Source: JBMDXB01 sp048594975
Lineage (GTDB): Bacteria; Acidobacteriota; Vicinamibacteria; Vicinamibacterales; 2-12-FULL-66-21
Length of the DNA: 64,000 bases
Assembly: GCA_048594975.1 (NCBI GenBank)
Contig: JBMDXQ010000085.1
Span: forward strand, 42,716-106,715
Direction of reading: 5' to 3'
Below are positions 18,412 through 25,404 of the stretch, one piece after another. The notes beneath the pieces were generated by a model, which had not been told where the DNA came from, ran no database searches, and saw only the letters and a program-made list of their open reading frames with translations. The translations under genes were made by a program, and so were the position numbers. The first letter of the stretch is position 1; the number at the start of each line of letters is the position of its first letter.

Positions 18412-20997
18412 CTACTGTTTCAGACCGACTTTCTCGAGCAGGGCGGTGAAGCGCGGGTGGCCCGCAAGGTCAGCCCACCGTGGCTCAACGGTGAGAAAAG
18501 TCAGAAGCAGGTCCCGTGCTTCGACGGCCTCTCCGAGCCGGTTCAGCGCCTCGTCGTGCTCGCCCAAGCCGAGATGGACGAGCGCAAGGTTCGACGGCGG
18601 GACATAGGCCTGCGCGGCTCTCGTTTTCAGCCGGTCGAGAATCGTGCGGGCCTCTTCTCGCCTCCCGCTGACCGCGAGCGTATAGCCTGCGGTGGCCGTC
18701 ACCACCAGGGACCCACCCAGCTCGGTCGCCTTGTCGAACGCCAGGAGCGCCTCCCTATACATCCCCTTCCGTCCGTAAATCCGCCCCATCATGTTGTGCG
18801 TAAGCCACAGCGCCGGGTCAAGCGGGAGAGTCTTCTGAAGGTGCGTGAGCGACTCGTCGTAGCGCCCTTCGTAATACAGGCACTGCGCGAAGAGGGCGTT
18901 GGCCAGGGCGGAGTGGGGCTCGTAGTCGAGCGCTCGTCTCATCTCCTGCAGTGCACGGGTGTGATCGCCGAGGTTCGAGAACAGGTGTCCGTAAAAGGTG
19001 TGCGCGGCCGGGTCCGGCCGATCGGACGCAATCGCGCGCCTGAACTCCTCCTCGGCGCCGCTCCAGTCCCAGTCGAACCAGAACTTGATGATGCCCATGG
19101 ACACTCGCGCTTCCGAGAGACCGGGATCGATGGCGAGTGCGCGCTCAGCAGCGGTTCTCGCGTGCGGGAACGACTCCTTGGGCGCAACATCGCTCGTCAT
19201 CGCCCGCAGAATGTACGCCTCGGCCAGCTTCGCGTAGGCCCGTCCGTAGCCCGGATCCAGCGTCACGGCCTCGCGAAGGTACTCGAGCCCTTTCCGTAGG
19301 TCACCCGGCGTGCGCCTCTGCACGTGGTATCGCCCCTTCGCGTACAGCTGATAGGCGGCAGGGAGTCTGGTGTCGTCGCCGCTGGCAAGCAGGGGCCGCG
19401 ACGAGAAACCGAGCGCCTCCACGAGTTCGCGGGCGATCTCGGTCTGCAGCGTCAGGAGGTCACCGATCGGCCTGACGAACTGCCGCTTCCACAACCCCGT
19501 CCCGTCGGCGCTGCGCAGGAGTTCCAGCCGGACGATGACGGTATCAGCGCGGCGTTCGAGAGTCCCCGTCAGGACGGTGGCGACGCGCATCTCACGGCCG
19601 GCCTGTGCGGGTGACACGCCGAGCCGCTCGTAGCGGGCGGCCTCGCTCGCGGCTGCCTGACGGATGGAGGACACCTGCGCAAGCCGGCTTCGCAACGAGG
19701 CAGCGATGCCGTCGGCCAGGTACTCGCCGTCGCGGATTTCCCCTGCGTTGTCGAGCGGCAAGACACCGATCGACGTAATGGCGGGAGTTTCGCGGCCGCG
19801 TCCCGCCACTGTCGCGAGATATGCCGTCGCCGAGACGACAACAAGCGCTGCGGCGCCGAGCCACGACAGCGTGCGCAGGGTTCCGAAGCGAGGGCGTCCG
19901 GCCCGCCCGCTGACCCTGGCGCCATCCCCGGGTAGATTCTCGAGCACGCGACGCAGCACGCGCAGATCGCGGACCAGGTCACTGCTCGTCGCGTAGCGAT
20001 CCGCGCGATCGTGCGACAGCGCGCGAGTGACAATCGGCGCGAGCTCCGGCGCAAGGTGGGCGAGCTCGTCGAGCGCAGGCCGGCTTGCAGTCCCTAGCGG
20101 TCGCTCCCGTTCCGCGTTTGCGGCCGCTGGCGGCAGATGCCCGGTTGCCATCTCGTAGATGACAATTCCGAGACTCCACACGTCCGTGCGGGCATCGACG
20201 GTGAGACCCTGGCGCTGCTCGGGAGACATGTACCCGGTCGTGCCGATCACCGTGCCTTCGGGTCCGGTGGATCCGGTCGGAGCGAGCGGATGTTCGCCAC
20301 CTGTCCTCGTGGCGATGCCGAAGTCGAGGATCTTCACCAGGCCGTCGGCGCGCAGCATGACGTTGTCCGGCTTGATGTCGCGATGCACCACGCCCGCCTC
20401 GTGCGCCGCCGCCAGGCCCTCGGCGATCTGGAACGCGATGTTCACCACCTCGGGTGCGGGGATGGGTCCCTGCTTCAACCGCTCGCGCAACGTGATCCCG
20501 TCGGCGTAATCAGCTGCGATGAACCTCGTGCCCTTGTGCTCGCCGATCTCGTAGATCGTCACGATGTTGGGGTGGTTCAGGGCCGACGCCGCGAGCGCCT
20601 CGTGCCGGAAGGCCGCAATCCACTCCGAGTCCGCCAGATCCGGCCGCAGCACCTTCAGGGCGACGTTGCGCCCCAGCCTGGAATCGCGTGCGAGGTAGAC
20701 GTCGCCCATGCCGCCGGCGCCAAGCGGGCGCAGGATCGCGTACGAACCAATCGTGCGCGGGATTCTGCGCGGTTCGCCTTCATCCGCCTCGGCGAGGGCG
20801 CGAGCTGCCAACTCCACGGCCGAGTGCTCCACGAACGCAGCCGACCGCTCGTCGTACTTCAGCAGCGCCTCGATCTCCTCGACGAGCTCGACATCGGCGT
20901 CGGCTTCGCTGCGAACGAACGCCGTCCTTTCGCACGCCGGCAACTCCAGCGCCGCGTGATAGATCCGTTCGATTCGAGTCCAGCGGTCGACAGTCAT
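18412..20997 (-). CDS. Membrane Ser/Thr protein kinase with TPR repeats
   Basis: 861 residues. An N-terminal segment of about 80 residues precedes a complete Hanks-type kinase domain: GAGGMGDVY (93-101), catalytic Lys115, HRDIKPDN with Asp207, DFG (225-227) and GYMSPEQ. One transmembrane helix follows (about 375-400), then a TolB-like segment (SIGVLPLDNAG) and a long run of TPR repeats to the end. The sensor-like TPR part would be extracytoplasmic. Its ATG overlaps the sigma factor stop (ATGA at 20994-20997), a pairing typical of Acidobacteria, so the kinase may control that sigma factor or share its signal. Confidence 0.94.
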   Translation of the reverse strand: MTVDRWTRIERIYHAALELPACERTAFVRSEADADVELVEEIEALLKYDERSAAFVEHSAVELAARALAEADEGEPRRIPRTIGSYAILRPLGAGGMGDVYLARDSRLGRNVALKVLRPDLADSEWIAAFRHEALAASALNHPNIVTIYEIGEHKGTRFIAADYADGITLRERLKQGPIPAPEVVNIAFQIAEGLAAAHEAGVVHRDIKPDNVMLRADGLVKILDFGIATRTGGEHPLAPTGSTGPEGTVIGTTGYMSPEQRQGLTVDARTDVWSLGIVIYEMATGHLPPAAANAERERPLGTASRPALDELAHLAPELAPIVTRALSHDRADRYATSSDLVRDLRVLRRVLENLPGDGARVSGRAGRPRFGTLRTLSWLGAAALVVVSATAYLATVAGRGRETPAITSIGVLPLDNAGEIRDGEYLADGIAASLRSRLAQVSSIRQAAASEAARYERLGVSPAQAGREMRVATVLTGTLERRADTVIVRLELLRSADGTGLWKRQFVRPIGDLLTLQTEIARELVEALGFSSRPLLASGDDTRLPAAYQLYAKGRYHVQRRTPGDLRKGLEYLREAVTLDPGYGRAYAKLAEAYILRAMTSDVAPKESFPHARTAAERALAIDPGLSEARVSMGIIKFWFDWDWSGAEEEFRRAIASDRPDPAAHTFYGHLFSNLGDHTRALQEMRRALDYEPHSALANALFAQCLYYEGRYDESLTHLQKTLPLDPALWLTHNMMGRIYGRKGMYREALLAFDKATELGGSLVVTATAGYTLAVSGRREEARTILDRLKTRAAQAYVPPSNLALVHLGLGEHDEALNRLGEAVEARDLLLTFLTVEPRWADLAGHPRFTALLEKVGLKQ

Positions 20998-21572
20998 CCG
21001 GACTTGTTCTCAGTGAGCCATCGCAGCAACCACGACTTGGCCAGGCGGCAGTCCCGCTTCAGCGTCTCGGCCGAGACGCCGAGCACGAGCGCGGCCTCGT
21101 CAATCGACAGACCGCCGAAGAACCGCAGCTCGATGGCCCGGCTCTTTCGCTCATCGACTTCCGCGAGCGCATTCAGCGCGTCGTCCAGCGCGACGAGGTC
21201 CTCGTCCGGCGCGTTCGCGACGAGCAGCGCCTCGTCGAGCGGAACCCGACGGTCCCCGCCGCCGCGCTTCCGGTATCCCTTTTCGCGGGCGAAATCCACC
21301 AGTACCCGGCGCATGATTCTCGCCGAGATGCCGAAGAAGTGCGCGCGATTCTGCCAGTCGATGCTTCGTGCGTCCACCAGCCGGATGTAAGCCTCGTGAA
21401 TGAGCGCGGTCGTCTGGAGCGTGTGGCCAGCTCGCTCGCGGTGCATGTACCGCCTGGCCAGGCGATGCAATTCAGCGTGAACCAGGGGCACGAGCCGATC
21501 GAGGGCACCGGGTTCGCCCGCGCTCCAGGCCTGGAGCAATGCCGTCACCCTGGGTGAGGTTCGCGTCCGCAC
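20994..21572 (-). CDS. ECF sigma factor of the kinase-linked type
   Basis: 192 residues. Region 2 (LHRLARRYMHRERAGHTLQ, HEAYIRLVD, ARIMRRVLVDFAREK) and region 4 (ELRFFGGLSIDEAALVLGVS followed by WLLRWL) identify an extracytoplasmic-function sigma-70 factor of the group found next to Ser/Thr kinases. No anti-sigma gene is adjacent; the overlapping kinase is the probable control partner. It would direct transcription of envelope or stress genes; targets cannot be told from the window. Confidence 0.93.
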   Translation of the reverse strand: MRTRTSPRVTALLQAWSAGEPGALDRLVPLVHAELHRLARRYMHRERAGHTLQTTALIHEAYIRLVDARSIDWQNRAHFFGISARIMRRVLVDFAREKGYRKRGGGDRRVPLDEALLVANAPDEDLVALDDALNALAEVDERKSRAIELRFFGGLSIDEAALVLGVSAETLKRDCRLAKSWLLRWLTENKSG

Positions 21573-21623
21573 GGCCCGCTTCGATGCGGATTATAGCGGT
21601 CGCACCATGGGACCGGTCGGACC

Positions 21624-21674
21624 GGGGTCAGATCTCGATCTCCTGAACCCTTTCGAAGCTTGAGGTCTGGCCCC
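21624..21674. repeat. Imperfect palindromic element upstream of the lipoprotein gene
   Basis: Arms GGGGTCAGATCTC (21624-21636) and GAGGTCTGGCCCC (21662-21674) pair along 13 positions, two of them G-U in RNA. The 25-base spacer contains a TTCGAA core. The GGGGTCAGA/TCTGGCCCC pattern resembles dispersed REP-type elements. It sits between the divergent sigma factor and lipoprotein genes. Confidence 0.5.
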
Positions 21675-21765
21675 AGAGCAACTCGCCGGGTTACCCGTTT
21701 GTCGGCGAATTCCCGCATTCACTCCCTACAAGGTACCGGCCGCGAGCGACCGGGAGGAGGAGACA

Positions 21766-22248
21766 GTGCGAGGAATTACGAAATTCGTGTTCACTAGCGC
21801 GCGCACGATTGGGGTGAGTGCTCTGGTTGTGGCCGCGGTCGCGGCGGGTATACTAGCTGCGGGTTGCAGCCGGGCTCCGGCCAGTCCGACGGCCCCCGCC
21901 GCGCACCCCACCGGCACGGCGGCGGCCACCGCTCAGGGCACGAGTCAAAGCTGGCAGGACTTTCAGGCGCACGGATGGAACTGCCGAACGCCGGGGGGCG
22001 GCCCCGTGACCGTGTGCAGCCCGCCGGGCCAGCCCCTTCCGACACCCGCGTTTCCACCTGATGAGCCGCCCGACGATCGGCCCCCTACCGTCATGTTGAA
22101 GCGATGGCGGGATGGCGTCTTCGAGGCGAACGTTCTGTTGATCAGGCCCGAACTCTACAACGGCCAACTCTGCGAGCCTACGGATGAGCCGTATGTCTGG
22201 GCCGCGGTGCTTGGGTACTTCGAGTGCGCCCATCCAGCCGAGAAGTGA
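21766..22248 (+). CDS. Putative lipoprotein, unknown function
   Basis: 160 residues from GTG 21766, preceded by a very strong SD (GGGAGGAGG). An N-terminal hydrophobic segment ends in a lipobox (AAGC, Cys near 34), then a low-complexity Pro/Ala/Thr linker and a compact region with four further Cys residues (WNCRTPGGG, VTVCSPPG, NGQLCEP, YFECAHP). Two disulfides are plausible in the periplasm. No family was recognised. It is the only plus-strand gene between 15114 and 35184 and is convergent with the GNAT gene. Confidence 0.75.
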   Translation: MRGITKFVFTSARTIGVSALVVAAVAAGILAAGCSRAPASPTAPAAHPTGTAAATAQGTSQSWQDFQAHGWNCRTPGGGPVTVCSPPGQPLPTPAFPPDEPPDDRPPTVMLKRWRDGVFEANVLLIRPELYNGQLCEPTDEPYVWAAVLGYFECAHPAEK

Positions 22249-22262
22249 AATCCAATCTGATG

Positions 22263-22294
22263 GGAAGAGCGACAGGCCGAGCTGTCGCTCTCCC
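22263..22294. terminator. Stem-loop between convergent genes, probable bidirectional terminator
   Basis: GAGCGACAG (22267-22275) and CTGTCGCTC (22282-22290) form a perfect 9-bp stem with a six-base loop, extended by further pairs on both sides of one mismatch. It lies exactly between the ends of the lipoprotein gene and the GNAT gene. There is no strong T-run, so termination strength is uncertain. Confidence 0.5.
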
Positions 22295-22300
22295 GCGCTC

Positions 22301-23167
22301 CTATGCCGCCTGTGCGGTTGCCGCATAGAGCAGATGACGGGCGGCGGGTCGGAACCCGAGGGCCTCGAGAGACGCGGCTGGGATCTCGGCCGGATGCACC
22401 TTCGGGAACCGAAAGATCCCCTTGCCGAGTCGAGAAACCAGGAGCTTCAGTCTGGCTCCCCCGTCCTCGACGACCGAACGGAGTCCCACAATCCCTGGGC
22501 CCGGGTCGGAGCGTCCACTTATGTAGAGGATGAACGCCTCAATTCGTTCATCGGAAGCGACGGCGAGGCCGGCGATGTCGCCCTTCCTGGCCGCGAAGGT
22601 CTCGGCCGAGCGCTCCCAGGCCGCCTGTGAATGTGCCTCCCGGAGCAGATCGTTGGCGGCGAGGTCCTCAACCGTGACAGGGATCACGAACCGGGCAGCG
22701 GCCGAACTGAAGTTCGGCCCTACGTCATCCAACGCGGCACGCTCCAGGACGTAGTCGGTGAGGACGGCTTCCTGAACGTATCCACAGGCCTCGAACAGTC
22801 CGCAGGCGGCAACGAACGCCTCGGGGACCTCGGCAACGATGCGGGTTGGGCCAAGAATCGCCAGCTTCGACCCGAGCGAGGCGAGCAGGTGACGGGCATG
22901 ACCCTGCCGCAGGTGATCCGGATGGACGGCGATCTTGTGAACGAGAGTAGCTGAAGGCCGCTTCGCGCCGATCAGAACGCCGATCGGATCGCTGCCCGAA
23001 AAGGCGACCATGCAGCTGCTGCACCAGACCTGCAGGTCGCGGATCGACCGTTTGAACGAGGCGGGCGTCTCGCGCGGTTGGTCGGGAAAGTACGGCGCCC
23101 AGCAGCGGTTCAGCGCCTCGACGAGCAGCCCGATGTCGTCCGTGCGGCAGAAGCGGTAAGCAGACAC
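22301..23167 (-). CDS. GNAT-family N-acetyltransferase-like protein
   Basis: 288 residues from GTG 23167 (VSAYRFCRTDD). LVHKIAVHPDHLRQGHARHLL is the acetyl-CoA-binding motif A of GNAT enzymes, and GLFEACGYVQE is the usual distal motif. A second, more diverged half follows (from about residue 145), so it may be a two-domain GNAT. The substrate is unknown. The junction between the halves (VGPNFSSAAA) is encoded by a palindromic repeat (22700-22719). No good SD was found; the start sits beside a heptamer array at 23174-23201. Confidence 0.75.
   Translation of the reverse strand: MSAYRFCRTDDIGLLVEALNRCWAPYFPDQPRETPASFKRSIRDLQVWCSSCMVAFSGSDPIGVLIGAKRPSATLVHKIAVHPDHLRQGHARHLLASLGSKLAILGPTRIVAEVPEAFVAACGLFEACGYVQEAVLTDYVLERAALDDVGPNFSSAAARFVIPVTVEDLAANDLLREAHSQAAWERSAETFAARKGDIAGLAVASDERIEAFILYISGRSDPGPGIVGLRSVVEDGGARLKLLVSRLGKGIFRFPKVHPAEIPAASLEALGFRPAARHLLYAATAQAA
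22700..22719. repeat. Palindromic repeat inside the GNAT gene
   Basis: GGCCGAACT-GA-AGTTCGGCC, perfect 9-bp arms, followed by CTACG. The element at 23590-23609 has the same arm length, loop and CTACG flank, but different arm bases with compensating changes. It is read in-frame as part of VGPNFSSAAA. Confidence 0.75.
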
Positions 23168-23173
23168 GTGAAA

Positions 23174-23201
23174 ACGTGCGACGTGCGACGTGCGGCGTGC
23201 T
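23174..23201. repeat. Heptamer tandem array (ACGTGCG-type)
   Basis: Three exact copies of ACGTGCG (23174-23194) and a fourth, altered copy (GCGTGCT). It lies in the 32-base gap between the universal stress protein and GNAT genes. It shares the 7-base period, but not the sequence, of three other arrays in the window. Confidence 0.7.
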
Positions 23202-25227
23202 ACGCGTCGCTTCGCGGAGTGAGCGGGCTCACCTCGTTGAGATAGCCCCGTCCATTCCCGCCGGACGTCGCGGGCGCCGCCGAGACTGCCGCCGATGGAC
23301 TCGCGCCCGGCCCGGAGTAGGTCGCAATCATCTCGGCCATCATCGTCTTGCCGATCTCGATGCCCTCCTCGACGAGCGCAAGGTCGATAGCCGCCGCGGC
23401 GCGCTCCCGAGCGAGCTCCTCGATCCGCTCTTGCGTCTTGCTGCGCATGAAACCGGCCGGCACGCGGAAGATCCGCTGCGCGGCCTCGTCCGTCCAGTCG
23501 AACGTCGAGATCAACGGGTTCTTTCGATCGTCGCGGGCGACGAGGCGCGCCTCGCTTCCGGCGCTGGTGCCCGCCTCCGCCACGGCCGCGGCGGGACTGA
23601 AGTCCCGCCCTACGACCGACGGGGCTTTGATGTCCAGCGCCGCCCCCGTCTCCTCCTCGATCACCTGCCGGGCGAAGTCGAGCGTAATCGCGTCCATCTT
23701 CATCATCCGCGCGCGCTTTTCGACGCGCGCCTTGACGCGACGGCGCTGATAGGCGTTCTTCATGGTCCAGAGGCCCTTGCGAGCCTCCTCCGACCAGCGG
23801 AGCTTTCGGCCGTCGTACGTGGTCTCCTCCTGGAGACCGCCCTCCACCGCCGCGATCTTCTCGATCATCTCCTGCGAGATCACCTCGAAGTCCGTGCCGC
23901 CGCAGACCGTGCACTTCACGGCGCCGCTCTGCGTGGCCGCGACGCCGCACGAACGGCACAGCGACACCGGGCCGGACTTCGCCCGCTCGAGCGCCACCGC
24001 CTCGGCCAACGCCTTCGTCGCGGAAGACGCGCTCTTCGGCATGAACCGATCCATCGCTTCATCGATTACCGCGCTCGTGACCACCGAATGCCCCTTCTCG
24101 AGCGCCAGTCGAAGGACCCCGGTACGGGCGATCCCCTTGACCTGATCGGGCACGTGCTTCATGCGCTCCTCGGCCTCGGGCGTCCATCGCACGGTCTCTT
24201 CGGCGCGCACGTCGAGCCGCGGCACCGCGAGGCGCGTGGAGAGCAGCACATCGCAGGGCGCGGCGCGGAGGATGTTCTCCACGTTGCTCCCCAGCCCCGT
24301 CTCGTCCGACGGGCTGTGCACGCCGATGCGCCCCAGCACGATCAGCCACGGGTTCGTCTTGCGCGCGTGGTCGAGGATCTTCTGGAAGGGCTTGCCGTCG
24401 AGGAGCGTCTTCGTGATCGCGACGCCCGCCTCGCTCGCCATCCGCTCGCCGACCTCGAGGTGCGACTGGTAGATCTGCGCGAGCCCGGTGTCGATGATCT
24501 CCTCGTGGAGCTGGTTCTGCTCTTCGAAGCGGAAGACCTTCGCCGCCTGCTCGGTGAGGACGTTGACGATGCCGTTGAAGACCGAGTAGTGGAGGTAGGG
24601 ATCGTACACGGCGATTGCCTCGACCTTCTTGCCGAAGGTGCGCGCCAGGTCGAGGGCGGTCATGAGCGCGCCGAACGACTGCGGGCTGCCGTCGACGCCG
24701 ACCAGGATCGTCTCCCGCTCCGGCTCGCCCGCCTCCGGCACGTGCTTGACGACCCAGACGTCGCGGTCGGCCTGGCGGGCGACGCGCTCGCACACCGAGC
24801 CGATGACGCTGTCACGCGCGCGCCCGATCCCCAGCGCGCCGATCACCACCAGGTCGTGCGGCGAGCGAGACAGGTCCTTGAGGATTTCGACGTGATGCTT
24901 GCCGTCCATCATCCGCGGTTCGAACTGGAGTCCCGACTCGTTGCAGAGGCGCGACATGCCATCGAGGTAACTGTCGGAGATCAGCTTGAGGCCCATCGTG
25001 ATGAGGCTGTCGTGGATCTTCCGCTGGCGCTCCAGTTCCACCTCGTCGATGTACTCCTCGGGCAGGGTGTACTCCATCTGCCGGAAGCGGTAGTCGTGCA
25101 GTCTGGCGGCATAGACATGGCACCCGACGAGCTTCGCGGAGTACGCCTTGCCCAGCCCCACGGCGCAGGCGATCGCTCGATTGGAGTGCTCCGAGTTGTC
25201 GACGGGAACGTAGATGCTCTTGTACAT
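23200..25227 (-). CDS. Double universal stress protein with three PCP_red-like domains
   Basis: 675 residues. Two Usp domains: about 1-162 (YVPVDNSEHSNRAI, then VVIGALGIGRARDSVIGSV) and about 172-330 (ILVGVDGSPQSFGALM, then LGRIGVHSPSDETGLGSNVE, an ATP-binding-type motif). The rest has three PCP_red-like segments at about 346-394, 476-525 and 576-625, each opening with RWTPEAEERMK-, RWSEEARKGL- or DWTDEAAQRI-type sequence. Between the first two is a probable zinc ribbon (CRSC 424-427, CTVC 439-442). Usp proteins bind nucleotides under stress or respiratory arrest. It follows the cytochrome operon by 177 bases. A palindromic repeat (23590-23609) encodes VVGRDFSPAAA in the linker before the third PCP_red segment. 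Confidence 0.9.
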   Translation of the reverse strand: MYKSIYVPVDNSEHSNRAIACAVGLGKAYSAKLVGCHVYAARLHDYRFRQMEYTLPEEYIDEVELERQRKIHDSLITMGLKLISDSYLDGMSRLCNESGLQFEPRMMDGKHHVEILKDLSRSPHDLVVIGALGIGRARDSVIGSVCERVARQADRDVWVVKHVPEAGEPERETILVGVDGSPQSFGALMTALDLARTFGKKVEAIAVYDPYLHYSVFNGIVNVLTEQAAKVFRFEEQNQLHEEIIDTGLAQIYQSHLEVGERMASEAGVAITKTLLDGKPFQKILDHARKTNPWLIVLGRIGVHSPSDETGLGSNVENILRAAPCDVLLSTRLAVPRLDVRAEETVRWTPEAEERMKHVPDQVKGIARTGVLRLALEKGHSVVTSAVIDEAMDRFMPKSASSATKALAEAVALERAKSGPVSLCRSCGVAATQSGAVKCTVCGGTDFEVISQEMIEKIAAVEGGLQEETTYDGRKLRWSEEARKGLWTMKNAYQRRRVKARVEKRARMMKMDAITLDFARQVIEEETGAALDIKAPSVVGRDFSPAAAVAEAGTSAGSEARLVARDDRKNPLISTFDWTDEAAQRIFRVPAGFMRSKTQERIEELARERAAAAIDLALVEEGIEIGKTMMAEMIATYSGPGASPSAAVSAAPATSGGNGRGYLNEVSPLTPRSDA
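23590..23609. repeat. Palindromic repeat inside the universal stress protein gene
   Basis: GGCGGGACT-GA-AGTCCCGCC, perfect 9-bp arms, followed by CTACG. Same design as the element in the neighbouring GNAT gene and read in the same frame, here as VVGRDFSPAAA. It falls in an interdomain linker. Confidence 0.75.
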
Positions 25228-25283
25228 CGGGATCCTCTTTCATCGGGGGACTTCATCCCCGAACCCCTTACCCGCTCGCTCGC

Positions 25284-25348
25284 GTCCTTCGACCTCGCTC
25301 AGGACGCCCTGAGCCTCGTCGAAAGCGCGGGGGCCTCAGGGCCCCCGC
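25284..25348. repeat. Two adjacent inverted repeats between the cytochrome operon and the Usp gene
   Basis: First, TTCGAC-n3-GCTCAGG and its inverted counterpart (CCTGAGC-n3-GTCGAA) around 25288-25323. Second, a perfect 9-bp stem GCGGGGGCC-TCAG-GGCCCCCGC at 25327-25348. GC-rich CTCGC-type repeats continue to about 25385. The second stem could stop minus-strand transcription, but no U-run follows it. Confidence 0.6.
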
Positions 25349-25404
25349 TCCGCTCGCGTGGCTCGCTCGCGGCGCTCGCTCGCGCGAAACTGGTTCAGGC
25401 ACTC

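Noticed and set aside
18387..18415. GTAGC...GCTAC stem overlapping the kinase stop codon
   Set aside because: The stem is interrupted by an asymmetric bulge and lacks a U-run; too weak to annotate as a terminator.
25327..25348. Perfect GC-rich stem as terminator of the cytochrome operon
   Set aside because: Position is suitable but no U-run follows on the minus strand and it belongs to a repeat-rich stretch; listed as a repeat.
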